Virus record (IMG/VR): IMGVR_UViG_3300005086_000185
Span: 1-22,138 of that record
Source of the DNA: a virus
Length of the DNA stretch: 22,138 nt
Direction: 5' to 3' (one strand)
This document shows, piece after piece, positions 1-7,402 of this stretch; position 1 is the stretch's first letter; each line of letters opens with the position of its first letter. Under the pieces are notes generated by a model. That model made no database searches. It worked only from the letters and a program-made list of their open reading frames with translations, and had not been told where the DNA came from. A program made the translations under genes and the position numbers.

Positions 1-83
1 TCATCAATCATGTTGGAAAAATCTTCAAAACCAGTATTCATTACATCATTTCGCTTTCTGTTGAATGGAATTAATCCTGCCAT
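1..83 (-). CDS. Hsp18/Hsp20-family small heat shock protein, N-terminus only (cut by window edge)
   Basis: This is the first 27 codons of a gene that runs off the left edge. The product begins MAGLIPFNRKRNDV and continues into NTGFEDFSNMID, which resembles the N-terminus of clostridial Hsp18, an ATP-independent holdase chaperone of the alpha-crystallin family. The ATG at 81-83 is preceded by AAGGAG with about 8 bases of spacing. A sigma-A-type promoter and a perfect CIRCE operator sit directly upstream, which strongly supports a heat-shock gene. It is almost certainly a host gene flanking the prophage. The alpha-crystallin domain itself is not in the window, so the family call rests on the short N-terminus plus the operator. 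Confidence 0.72.
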   Translation of the reverse strand, partial: MAGLIPFNRKRNDVMNTGFEDFSNMID

Positions 84-118
84 AATAATCACTCCTTTAC
101 TTATTTTTATTCTCATTA

Positions 119-145
119 TTAGCACTCTCTGTCGTTGAGTGCTAA
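119..145 (-). promoter_or_regulatory. CIRCE operator (HrcA binding site)
   Basis: TTAGCACTC, a 9-base spacer, then GAGTGCTAA form a perfect 9-bp inverted repeat identical to the CIRCE consensus. HrcA repressor binds this element and represses heat-shock genes at normal temperature. It lies between the promoter (154-184) and the start codon of the small heat shock gene (83), the usual position in the 5' leader. Confidence 0.95.
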
Positions 146-153
146 CTCTAATT

Positions 154-184
154 ATTATATACACCACTTTTTAAAACCTGTCAA
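154..184 (-). promoter_or_regulatory. Sigma-A-type promoter of the small heat shock gene
   Basis: On the minus strand a perfect -35 box TTGACA (179-184) is followed by TATATAAT. TATATA lies 17 bases after the -35 box and a perfect TATAAT (154-159) 19 bases after it. The CIRCE operator starts about 9 bases downstream, where repressor would block initiation or early elongation. Confidence 0.75.
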
Positions 185-254
185 TAGTTTTTTTATTTTT
201 TTACTAAAAAAATCTGACTCAGATCATTGATCCAAGTCAGCCGCTAATCCTTTA
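185..254. other. Probable host-prophage junction (attL/attR region)
   Basis: The last prophage gene ends at 255 and the first recognisable host element, the -35 box of the heat-shock promoter, is at 179-184. The intervening bases hold only an AT-rich tract and the recombinase terminator. The attachment core should be here because the recombinase genes sit next to it. The core cannot be defined without the other prophage end or an empty site. Confidence 0.35.
206..240 (-). terminator. Intrinsic terminator after the recombinase pair
   Basis: On the minus strand CTGACT and AGTCAG enclose a second pair, GATC/GATC, with a TG mismatch on each side, followed by A and seven T. It lies 15 bases after the stop of the second recombinase and protects the neighbouring heat-shock promoter from phage readthrough. 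Confidence 0.8.
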
Positions 255-1664
255 TTATTCCCCATTGCACTCCATCTCCGTTCCGTCCATAAAGCGGATG
301 ATGATTCTCCCTGTTTCAAAGACTTTGATGTGGTCCAAGGTTCTTAAGATGAAGTCCGTATCAATTTCTTTTATGTGTTTTGCATCTTCTGTGATATCAG
401 CAAACTGGACAGCTCTGTACTGTTCTAGCGGGTTTCCAAACTCTGCGGTAGTTCCCCATTTCTTTTTAAGCTCTTCTCTGTTATCAAGGAGTGCATTCCA
501 GGAAAGGATAAATGTATCTATCAAAATAGCTTCATCGATGTGCCTGTTGGTGCAGCCCTGTACCCCTTTGACCTTATAGCGTTCTTGGCATTGCCATACC
601 TTTCTATAGCTGTTCTTCGACTTCCAGCCTTTTCTCGTAAAAGCCTGATTGCAGATGCCGCAAACTACCTTCCCCGCAAAGAAGTTTCTTTCTGGATTGT
701 GTGAGTATGAGTTGGTCCCATGTTCTTCGATGTAGTTGCTTCTTCTATCGTATTCCAGCTGAACGGCTTCCCAAATCAAGGGGTCAATAATCGCCTCGTG
801 ATTTTCTTCGATGTAGTACTGCTGGATGTGGCCTTCATTCTTTGCTCGCTTTTTAGTCAGGAAATCAACGGTGTAGCTCTTTTGCAAAATGGCATCACCC
901 TTGTACTTTTCATTCTGAAGCATGCTTTGAATCGTCTTTGCATGCCACTTGGTTGTACCATTCCAGTTCTTCACTTCTTCTCTTTCAAGAATTCGCTTGA
1001 TGTGGTCTACGGTCTTCCCTGAAAGGTACTCATCGTAGATCCGCTCTACAATTTTAGCCTGTTCTCGATTGATGATCAGATTACCATTCTCATCGGTGTC
1101 GTAACCCAGAAAGCGTTTTGTACTCATCTTGAACTGTCCGTTTTCAAAGCGTCTTCTAATTCCCCAGGTAGAGTTCTCGCTGATGGATCTGCTTTCATCT
1201 TGGGCAAGGGATGAGAGAATGGTGAGTAGCACCTCTCCTTTGGCATCGAGTGTGTTGATTGCCTCCTTCTCGAATATAACCCCCACACCCAGTTCTTTCA
1301 GCTCTCTGACAAAGTTCAAGCAGTCCAGCGTGTTCCTTGCAAAGCGGCTGATGGACTTGGTAATGATCATGTCGATTTTTCCATCTCTGCAATCCTTTAT
1401 CATCCTATTGAAGTTCTCACGCTTCTTTGTATTAGTGGCTGAAATCCCCTCATCGGCATAAATGCCAGCCATAGTATAAAGTGGGCTATTGTTGATGTAT
1501 TCCGTGTAATACCTTACTTGGTTTTCATAGCTTAATAGCTGTTCTTCGTTGTCTGTTGACACGCGGCAGTACGCCGCCATTCTCTGTAGCTGGGGCATCT
1601 GGTTCGTTTCTGATTCCCCTGTCGTAGTCTGCCTTGCTGGTATAACTGTAATGCTTCTCGCCAT
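255..1664 (-). CDS. Large serine recombinase 2 (site-specific integrase family)
   Basis: A 469-residue recombinase of the resolvase/invertase large-serine group, which cuts and exchanges DNA through a covalent serine intermediate. The N-terminal catalytic domain carries AYCRVSTD with the nucleophile at Ser36 and the arginine motif SRFARN at 106-111. The middle recombinase domain covers about 165-300 (KRFLGY, NEKYKGD). A zinc ribbon follows with Cys335, Cys338, Cys359 and Cys371. ATG 1664 is chosen because GAGGAGG lies about 9 bases upstream and the MARSITVIPA start is typical of this group. The start lies deep inside the upstream recombinase gene, giving a 140-base out-of-frame overlap. As the outermost prophage gene it is a likely integrase or half of a two-part one. 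Confidence 0.93.
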   Translation of the reverse strand: MARSITVIPARQTTTGESETNQMPQLQRMAAYCRVSTDNEEQLLSYENQVRYYTEYINNSPLYTMAGIYADEGISATNTKKRENFNRMIKDCRDGKIDMIITKSISRFARNTLDCLNFVRELKELGVGVIFEKEAINTLDAKGEVLLTILSSLAQDESRSISENSTWGIRRRFENGQFKMSTKRFLGYDTDENGNLIINREQAKIVERIYDEYLSGKTVDHIKRILEREEVKNWNGTTKWHAKTIQSMLQNEKYKGDAILQKSYTVDFLTKKRAKNEGHIQQYYIEENHEAIIDPLIWEAVQLEYDRRSNYIEEHGTNSYSHNPERNFFAGKVVCGICNQAFTRKGWKSKNSYRKVWQCQERYKVKGVQGCTNRHIDEAILIDTFILSWNALLDNREELKKKWGTTAEFGNPLEQYRAVQFADITEDAKHIKEIDTDFILRTLDHIKVFETGRIIIRFMDGTEMECNGE

Positions 1665-2802
1665 TGATCATAACCTCCTCTATCACTGTTTGCTCTGTAA
1701 TGTTTTTCTTTGATACGATTTCATCTGCTATCTTTATCCCTTTGCAGGTGGATTTTCCTTTAGTAATGTAGGTGGAACACCACCACTCAATGCGTTTGTT
1801 GTAAACCTGCTTCCGTCTTAGTGTTTTTCCGCAGTGTGGGCAAATAAGCATCTCCGATAAGGGGTATCTGTTCTTGTACTTCTCTACTCCTCCTGCCCCG
1901 ATTTTTCGTTTCTTCTTTCGCTTTTCCATGAGTTCCTGAACCTTCTCCCAGTCCTCAATGCTTATAATGGCTGGGTGGTTATCTTCAATGTAGTAGGCTT
2001 GAACCTCGCCGTTGTTCCTGACGGTTCTTCCTCTCATGTTTTCAGGAGTGTAGTATTTCTGAAGAAGACAATCACCTTTGTACTTCTCATTCTTTAACAT
2101 CCCTCTGATTGTGGTATCCTGCCACTTCTTTCCGGTTATAGTCTGGATCCCTTCCTCATTTAGTTTTGCAGCTATTTTGAAAGATCCGATTCCCTGAAGG
2201 TACATATCAAAAATTCTCTGTACAATCTTTGCTTCCTCAGGGTTGATGATAAGCTCACCATACTCGTTTTTGTCATAGCCCATAAAGCGCTTAGTGTTGA
2301 CCATGATCTCGCCCCGTTCAAATTTCTTCTTCATGGTCCACTTGTTGTTTTCACTCATGCTTCTGGACTCTTCCTGGGCAAAAGAAGCGAGGACAGTAAG
2401 CATCATCTCACCGTCCCCTGATAACGTATTGATATTTTGTTCTTCAAAAAAAATACCGACACCCAGTTCCTTAAGTTCTCTTGCAACTTTTAGAACGGTG
2501 ACGGTATTTCGTGCAAATCTTGAAACCGACTTTGTAATGATGAGATCAATCTCTCCTGCCCTGGCTTTCTCAATCATAGATTTAAATGCTGGTCTATTTT
2601 CTGAGTAACCGGAGATGCCTTGATCTGCATAAATGCCTACATATTCGTAAGCAGGATTTGATGTAATGATACGCTCATAGGTCGATGTCTGATTTTCTAA
2701 AGAGTCTTCCTGCTTCAAGCTATCTGTTGAAACTCGAGCGTATGCACACACTTTTAATTTCTTCTTTTTTGCTGCAATCGGTTTAATTACCCTAACTCGC
2801 AT
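1525..2802 (-). CDS. Large serine recombinase 1 (site-specific integrase family)
   Basis: A 425-residue large serine recombinase. The catalytic domain (about 15-155) has YARVSTD with nucleophile Ser25 and SRFARN at 94-99. The recombinase domain spans about 165-290 (KRFMGY, NEKYKGD). The zinc ribbon uses Cys321, Cys324, Cys342 and Cys353. Only about 70 residues follow the ribbon, ending in RTAIKL. The ATG at 2802 has AAAGGAGG with 7-base spacing and a promoter just upstream. The gene is paralogous to the second recombinase and shares a transcript with it, so the two proteins are probably made together. Whether one integrates and the other excises, or both act in one complex, cannot be read from sequence. 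Confidence 0.92.
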   Translation of the reverse strand: MRVRVIKPIAAKKKKLKVCAYARVSTDSLKQEDSLENQTSTYERIITSNPAYEYVGIYADQGISGYSENRPAFKSMIEKARAGEIDLIITKSVSRFARNTVTVLKVARELKELGVGIFFEEQNINTLSGDGEMMLTVLASFAQEESRSMSENNKWTMKKKFERGEIMVNTKRFMGYDKNEYGELIINPEEAKIVQRIFDMYLQGIGSFKIAAKLNEEGIQTITGKKWQDTTIRGMLKNEKYKGDCLLQKYYTPENMRGRTVRNNGEVQAYYIEDNHPAIISIEDWEKVQELMEKRKKKRKIGAGGVEKYKNRYPLSEMLICPHCGKTLRRKQVYNKRIEWWCSTYITKGKSTCKGIKIADEIVSKKNITEQTVIEEVMINGEKHYSYTSKADYDRGIRNEPDAPATENGGVLPRVNRQRRTAIKL

Positions 2803-2832
2803 GCTGCATCCTCCTTTCTATTTGGGGTAGTC

Positions 2833-2863
2833 TATATATCACTCTAAAGCCCCTATAAGTCAA
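2833..2863 (-). promoter_or_regulatory. Putative sigma-A promoter of the recombinase operon
   Basis: On the minus strand TTGACT (2858-2863) is followed by GATATA at 17-base spacing, or by TATATA (2833-2838) at 19. It lies 31 bases or more upstream of the first recombinase ATG and downstream of the lysis-gene terminator, so it would give the recombinases their own transcript. The rest of the 2803-2969 gap holds small imperfect inverted repeats, for example TTAGC/GCTAA at 2900-2914, with no assignable role. Confidence 0.5.
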
Positions 2864-2919
2864 GCATTACAAGGGTTTCCACCCCATTTATAATTAGTCT
2901 TAGCAAACAGCTAACCAGC

Positions 2920-2963
2920 AAAAAATAAAGGCCAACCAAACATTAAATTTTGTTTGATTAGCC
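2920..2963 (-). terminator. Strong, probably bidirectional terminator after the lysis genes
   Basis: A 13-bp stem (2930-2942 pairing with 2951-2963, G-U pairs included) with an 8-base AT loop is followed on the minus strand by UUUAUUUUU and flanked on the plus strand by TTATTTTTATT. It closes the late operon just after the amidase stop and separates it from the recombinase promoter. Confidence 0.9.
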
Positions 2964-2969
2964 TTATTT

Positions 2970-3953
2970 TTATTCGTATTTCACGTATCCCTTGAATCCG
3001 GCTTTCGTTAGTTCTTTCATGAGGTTTTCTGCATTCTCACGATTAATGAAAGCCCCAACCTGTACTCTATAGTATTTCTTAGGCTGGATATCTTCCTCGA
3101 TGTCATCCCTAATACGATCCACAAGAATCAGCTCATCTTCATTTACCCATGTCATAATCCCGGCTGATTCCTGCTTTGTTTTCTTATCCACCCGCTTACC
3201 AAGAAGAACGCATACCTTTCCTGCATGAATTACTGGCCTATTATTGAAGTCCGTCTGCGTTACCTTATGGTAAAGCTCTTTGACCCATCCTGGGATTGTA
3301 GGTCCACCGGGATAATACTTAGAAGCTGACGGCTTAATAGAAACCACATCACCAATCTGAAAGCTTTGGACCTTTTCATCCGTTTTTGACAGAGCCTTCT
3401 TCACCGCTGCCCTAAAGGTATCCATGTTCTCTCCATGCTTTGGAAACCAATGTCCAACATCGGAGTGATTTGATGCGATCCCCTTTTTGTTTCCTTCCGC
3501 ATGACTAAGGATATCTTTTTCATTCAGACCGTACTCTTTGCAGAGAAACACACACAGGTTCACTGCATTTTGCCAGGCTTTTCTAAAGTAGATTTCATTT
3601 TTCTTCACGTCATAGCCCACCATGTTAGAGCCACCAGAATAAGAAAACCCACCTGGCTCACAGATCTCAAAACTGATGTGTGTATTATTCGCATCTCCTC
3701 CTGCATGCCAACCTCGATGGTTCCAAGGCAGGTACTGCCAGATTTCTTTATCGTCTAGAAAGGCATGGACACAGACTTGACGGTTGATTTCTCCAGCCTT
3801 ATAAGATTTGTTCCATCTGCTGAACCAATCAGCAGCCATCACACCAGGTGTTGCAGTGGAATGAACCATAATGCCTTTAGGTTTAATCTTTCTTCCGGCT
3901 GTATAACAATCATTTCTGGTCATGTACTTTGTTTTTAAGTTACTTAGTGCCAT
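2970..3953 (-). CDS. Endolysin: N-acetylmuramoyl-L-alanine amidase (Amidase_2/PGRP fold) with SPOR domain
   Basis: This 327-residue lysis enzyme should cleave the bond between N-acetylmuramic acid and L-alanine in peptidoglycan. The amidase domain (about 1-190) shows GIMVHSTATPG (His31), WHAGG (His83), LSHAEG (His151) and NHSDVGHW (His164, Asp165, His168), which supply the likely zinc ligands and active site. A basic SH3-like segment lies at about 195-280. A C-terminal SPOR domain (YYRVQVGAF to GYVKYE, 293-327) should bind denuded glycan strands. There is no signal peptide, so release depends on the holin. The gene overlaps the holin gene by 14 bases; GGAGGGG with 6-base spacing supports ATG 3953. 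Confidence 0.93.
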   Translation of the reverse strand: MALSNLKTKYMTRNDCYTAGRKIKPKGIMVHSTATPGVMAADWFSRWNKSYKAGEINRQVCVHAFLDDKEIWQYLPWNHRGWHAGGDANNTHISFEICEPGGFSYSGGSNMVGYDVKKNEIYFRKAWQNAVNLCVFLCKEYGLNEKDILSHAEGNKKGIASNHSDVGHWFPKHGENMDTFRAAVKKALSKTDEKVQSFQIGDVVSIKPSASKYYPGGPTIPGWVKELYHKVTQTDFNNRPVIHAGKVCVLLGKRVDKKTKQESAGIMTWVNEDELILVDRIRDDIEEDIQPKKYYRVQVGAFINRENAENLMKELTKAGFKGYVKYE

Positions 3954-4356
3954 CCTTATCCCCTCCGTCTTTTAACTGCTCCAAGATGTCTCTTAGCTTT
4001 TCCGGGATAGGCAGTCCAAGTCTTGTTGAGTTTTCAATGATGCTGATTCCTTCATTGGATAGATAAAAGAAAATCACTGCGGTTCTTATGGCACTGCCAT
4101 CTCCGATGATGTTCTGATCAATGATATGGGCCACCCCTACCAATGAAAAAATCACCACTTTCTTGAAGATGCCCTGAGCACCTACATCGCTGGACAGATG
4201 TTTCTCCAAAATGGCGCACATCACTCCCAGTAGATAGTCAATGACCACAAAGGCAATCAGGGCATATAAAAATCCATCGTATCCTCCAAGAAACCAACCA
4301 AGCCAACCACCAATGGCTGCAAAAGCCATCTGAAGAAAGGTCCAAATATCTCTCAT
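3940..4356 (-). CDS. Phage holin (phage_holin_4 / toxin-secretion holin family)
   Basis: A 138-residue membrane protein with hydrophobic segments at about 7-20, 24-48, 66-88 and 93-108 and a charged C-terminal tail, as expected for a holin that permeabilises the membrane and frees the amidase. I chose ATG 4356 because GAGGAG lies 6 bases upstream. A longer in-frame start at 4419 would run through the terminator hairpin at 4389-4414 and is rejected. The motif FVVIDYLLGV is typical of the family. The overlap with the amidase gene indicates translational coupling of the lysis cassette. Confidence 0.88.
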   Translation of the reverse strand: MRDIWTFLQMAFAAIGGWLGWFLGGYDGFLYALIAFVVIDYLLGVMCAILEKHLSSDVGAQGIFKKVVIFSLVGVAHIIDQNIIGDGSAIRTAVIFFYLSNEGISIIENSTRLGLPIPEKLRDILEQLKDGGDKDGTK

Positions 4357-4388
4357 GTTCTTCTCCTCGCTTTCATAATTTTGTGTAT

Positions 4389-4414
4389 TAAAAAAACGCC
4401 CTATTAAAAAGGCG
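4389..4414 (-). terminator. Intrinsic terminator between tail and lysis genes
   Basis: On the minus strand CGCCUU pairs with AGGGCG around the loop UUUAAU, followed by seven T. It begins 8 bases after the stop of the hub-like gene and precedes the holin ribosome binding site by about 25 bases. Confidence 0.7.
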
Positions 4415-4421
4415 CCCATTT

Positions 4422-5777
4422 TTATTCGTAGATCCTGCTGCTACTAGATTTATCTTTTGTTATCCTTCCAATGTAGTCACTGAGTCTTCCTTTTCCAAGC
4501 CTTCCGCCACTGTCTACTGTAAAATCTGTGTAGAATCCATCCTTGCCGAACCTGTGAGTTATTTCAGTAATTAGCCCAAGGTTTGAAGTACCTTTATCAC
4601 TAACGATTACTGCTTCATCTCCTAAAATCAGCTGAGGTCTAAAAGGCCCTGTAAAACTCTCAATCTTACCGACATACTGAAGACTATTGGCAATCTGGTT
4701 TGCATAATTTTCAGCATCAGCTAAAGAAGTACCCTCCGGGATGTTAACATAGAGCGTCTTATTCGCTTGTAGGTTCCAGCCACTATAAGTCGCTACATCT
4801 CTGTAGATTTTAATACTGAAATCCTGGTTGTGAACACAAACTCTTCTATACGCTCCCTGGTCATCCCTTACGATACTTCTAGTGAATATGTCTTTATCTT
4901 TGTAAAAAGTATACCTACTATTTCTTATAAACCCTGCATAATTAGGTGAGCCAATAACAACTGTTCCATCAACCAACTCTTTGATCTGCCAACCATCTAG
5001 GGCTTTCAATATTTCCATGATGCCTTCAAGATAACTCATGCTCACATCGAATTGATAGCCAGCAGAAATACCTGTATTTTCAACAAGAATCTCATCTGAA
5101 CTGACATTTGCTTTGTAGAGTATTTCTTTTAAAATTTCATGTATCACTTTGTATGGATAAACATTATCCTCATCAAAGCTCTGATCATTTAGAGCCTTTC
5201 CGACAATATTTCTCCCATCAACACTTACAGCTTCAGATAGAAGAGAAAAATTGCTTCGATCCACATAGAATACTCCCATTGGGAAAGGTTCACTATCTCC
5301 CATAACTAGTTCAAACTCAACCTTGCTTCCTGGAGAAAGAAGGCTTGATTCTTCTGATATGGCCACATTACCTTCATACTCAGGATTTTCATTCATAGGA
5401 TTATCAAGACTTAAAGTAAAAGAAGCAATAGGGGTATCCATGGAATGCTTAATGGAACCGCTGTTAAGGTATCGCTCCATTTCAAAAGTAAACTCATAGA
5501 TTAATAGCTTATGGGTATCAGAGGTTCTATAGCTTCCCACAACACCAAATCCCTGAAGAATTTGAAGCTCTAGCTGCTTGATTGTAACATCAGGACTGAT
5601 CTTTATAGGAGAGAGCCAGGTAGGGGAACTGTACTCTCCGTTTAATTTCTCAGAAGGCTTTCCATATAATTCTTCACCTATCAGATAAAAAAGCTGTCCT
5701 TCTGTCTTTGGAAACTGAAGAAAGTCAGGGTATTTTCCCTGACCTATAATTCCTGTTGTTGAAAAAACAAGCTCCAT
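4422..5777 (-). CDS. Putative baseplate hub / tail-associated protein (gp27/gpD-like)
   Basis: A 451-residue protein. The central and C-terminal parts (about 140-430) resemble the hub family of phage tails: a repeated beta-rich layout, a segment with IHEILKEIL and LEGIMEILKALDGWQ, and a late stretch (LILGDEAVI, LGLITEITHRF) like the end of gpD/gp27-type proteins. The N-terminal 100 residues match nothing I recognise. Such proteins close the tail tip and let the tape measure through. The gene starts directly after the small zinc-ribbon gene (TAGATG) and ends before the lysis terminator. It is unusual for a hub to follow the fiber gene instead of sitting next to the tape measure. The hub assignment is an inference from sequence style. 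Confidence 0.55.
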   Translation of the reverse strand: MELVFSTTGIIGQGKYPDFLQFPKTEGQLFYLIGEELYGKPSEKLNGEYSSPTWLSPIKISPDVTIKQLELQILQGFGVVGSYRTSDTHKLLIYEFTFEMERYLNSGSIKHSMDTPIASFTLSLDNPMNENPEYEGNVAISEESSLLSPGSKVEFELVMGDSEPFPMGVFYVDRSNFSLLSEAVSVDGRNIVGKALNDQSFDEDNVYPYKVIHEILKEILYKANVSSDEILVENTGISAGYQFDVSMSYLEGIMEILKALDGWQIKELVDGTVVIGSPNYAGFIRNSRYTFYKDKDIFTRSIVRDDQGAYRRVCVHNQDFSIKIYRDVATYSGWNLQANKTLYVNIPEGTSLADAENYANQIANSLQYVGKIESFTGPFRPQLILGDEAVIVSDKGTSNLGLITEITHRFGKDGFYTDFTVDSGGRLGKGRLSDYIGRITKDKSSSSRIYE

Positions 5778-5921
5778 CTAATCACCTACTTCATCCTTTT
5801 CATCCATGACATCTAACTTAATATCATGTCTTTTACCGCACTTAATGCAGAGTACATAATTCCTAATGGTCTCATAGTAAAACTCCTGACCACATTCGCA
5901 TTTTATATTACCTTTCTTCAT
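5778..5921 (-). CDS. 47-residue zinc-ribbon protein in the tail module
   Basis: A short ORF of 48 codons between two tail genes. It has Cys8 and Cys10 (CEC), then Cys25 and Cys28 (CIKC), separated by a hydrophobic/aromatic stretch: a compact zinc-ribbon layout. The acidic tail ends in DEKDEVGD. It starts and stops in TAGATG junctions with both neighbours, so it is translated by reinitiation and is probably real. No function is known to me. Small zinc ribbons such as Mu Com act in translation control, but this one has an irregular first knuckle and sits in the tail block, so a structural or regulatory role is equally open. Confidence 0.75.
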   Translation of the reverse strand: MKKGNIKCECGQEFYYETIRNYVLCIKCGKRHDIKLDVMDEKDEVGD

Positions 5922-7391
5922 CTAGATCCCCTCCCCAAGTGCAAGCACAGCCTCTGCGTTTAGAAGATAATTGGTACCCTTAGGTATCTCGTTGATGTGG
6001 TGCCTTTTGATGAGCACGATATCTCCTTCTTGAAGAACTGTTGTATTGAACTTCATAATAGGAAGTAGGTAGCTTTGCCAATCGAAGAACTCCATACTCC
6101 CATAGCCCTCTGTAATATAACAATTAATTCTCAAATACTTCTGAGTGGTGTTGATATGGATATATCTATAGGTAGTTTCATTGGAACTATATCCCAATCC
6201 GGTAACGTAATTGACCCATGCATCTTCAGATTTATCCTTTGTGGCAAAATCATAGTAGCTTCTGGCATAACCTTGCCTTGTCCTAAAGCTGATTACAAAA
6301 TTGAATCCTTCCTCTGAATAAAGCTCAACCATCCCGCATTGTCTCGTACTACTAATTGTCCCGGTGTGGAAGTAATGATTATTGATAACTTCAGTCCATT
6401 TTGCATAAGATGTTGGAATAACAAGTACATCAAGAAAACTAAATTCCTCGTTTGTATAGTTAAATTCTCCAAACTCGGTGAAGGAGTGGTCTGTGATCAC
6501 ATTGCCATTTACCTTGACTTCTTCAATATCAGTGGTCTTAAAGTTTAGAAACAGCTTGTTGGCTGCGGCTTCTTCAGCTGAAACCACATACTCATAATAC
6601 ATCTCTCCATCGTAGGTCACAGGCAAAGAGCCAACACCTGTCCATATCAGCCTATCTACTGGGATGTCCAGTTTTCTATCCTTGAATGTTTTGCCAAAGT
6701 ATCTGCTGCCTGTAGCCTCTATTCCAAGAACAGCATAATTGCTGAACTGACAATTGAGCTTTCTGGTTCTAGCTACAGCATCTGTGGTAGCTGTCGCACT
6801 CATGCCAACATTGGGCTGGCATAGATATTTACTGGTTGATATGGCCAAGGTGTTAGAGGGTACGCTTCCTGCACCAGCTAGATAGTCTCTTAGAGTTGTA
6901 TACCATTCACCACCATCTGTAAATTCATCAAACTCAACAAAGACCGTGGCATAGATATCTATGATCCTAACTGGAGTCTTTTCTATGGTGAGTTGATTTC
7001 CTTCGGCATCTGTTATCATTGCGTGGGTGTTTATACTAGTTGTAGTTTCACTGATACCAACTTCTGTGAGAATATTTCCGTTAAACTCAGTCGCTTCAAG
7101 TCTTATGGATTTGGTCCATTTAGATACAGGAAATGCCCTGATCAGTTCTACGGTGGAGCAAGGTTTATTGCCCACTCGGTTAAAAAGTGTTGTTCTGGTT
7201 GGATCCATGGTTCCACTACCAGTTCCAAACACAATCTGGTCAAAGTAACTACTAAAAGCCACAAGCCTGGTATAGATCCTATCAAGGACCATATTTTCAG
7301 CTTGGCCTTTTAATTCCACTTCACCCGTATCAACATTGGTTACTACGATGTCAAATCTATTGTGAAACCTTGGTTTTATCTCTGCCTTCAT
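5922..7391 (-). CDS. Tail fiber / baseplate attachment protein
   Basis: A 489-residue protein. The N-terminal 160 residues have the layout of tail-fiber attachment domains in Firmicutes prophages: a beta-rich start with VTNVDTGEVE, then IVFGTGSGTMDPTRTTL and NILTEVGIS. The remainder is beta-rich and rich in Tyr, Thr and Asn, as in receptor-binding fibers, and should contact the host surface. ATG 7391 is preferred over 7397 because AGGAGG lies 7 bases upstream of it. The gene follows the discoidin-domain gene by about ten bases and abuts the zinc-ribbon gene (TAGATG). The N-terminal assignment is fairly safe; the C-terminal receptor role is inferred from position and composition. Confidence 0.65.
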   Translation of the reverse strand: MKAEIKPRFHNRFDIVVTNVDTGEVELKGQAENMVLDRIYTRLVAFSSYFDQIVFGTGSGTMDPTRTTLFNRVGNKPCSTVELIRAFPVSKWTKSIRLEATEFNGNILTEVGISETTTSINTHAMITDAEGNQLTIEKTPVRIIDIYATVFVEFDEFTDGGEWYTTLRDYLAGAGSVPSNTLAISTSKYLCQPNVGMSATATTDAVARTRKLNCQFSNYAVLGIEATGSRYFGKTFKDRKLDIPVDRLIWTGVGSLPVTYDGEMYYEYVVSAEEAAANKLFLNFKTTDIEEVKVNGNVITDHSFTEFGEFNYTNEEFSFLDVLVIPTSYAKWTEVINNHYFHTGTISSTRQCGMVELYSEEGFNFVISFRTRQGYARSYYDFATKDKSEDAWVNYVTGLGYSSNETTYRYIHINTTQKYLRINCYITEGYGSMEFFDWQSYLLPIMKFNTTVLQEGDIVLIKRHHINEIPKGTNYLLNAEAVLALGEGI

Positions 7392-7402
7392 GCTCATTCC
7401 TC

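Noticed and set aside
185-254. tRNA fragment as attachment site
   Set aside because: No tRNA-like sequence or T-loop motif is visible; the region is only an AT-rich tract plus a terminator hairpin.
1195-1392. Minus-strand 65-codon frame inside the second recombinase gene
   Set aside because: It is out of frame with conserved catalytic-domain coding sequence and has no supporting signals.
2900-2914. Small inverted repeat TTAGC/GCTAA upstream of the recombinase promoter, considered as operator or attachment core
   Set aside because: Five-bp arms with a five-base loop are expected by chance in AT-rich DNA, and no second copy was found at the left prophage edge.
4357-4419. 21-codon N-terminal extension of the holin frame
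   Set aside because: It would translate through the terminator hairpin; the internal ATG 4356 has a proper ribosome binding site and gives the normal holin length.
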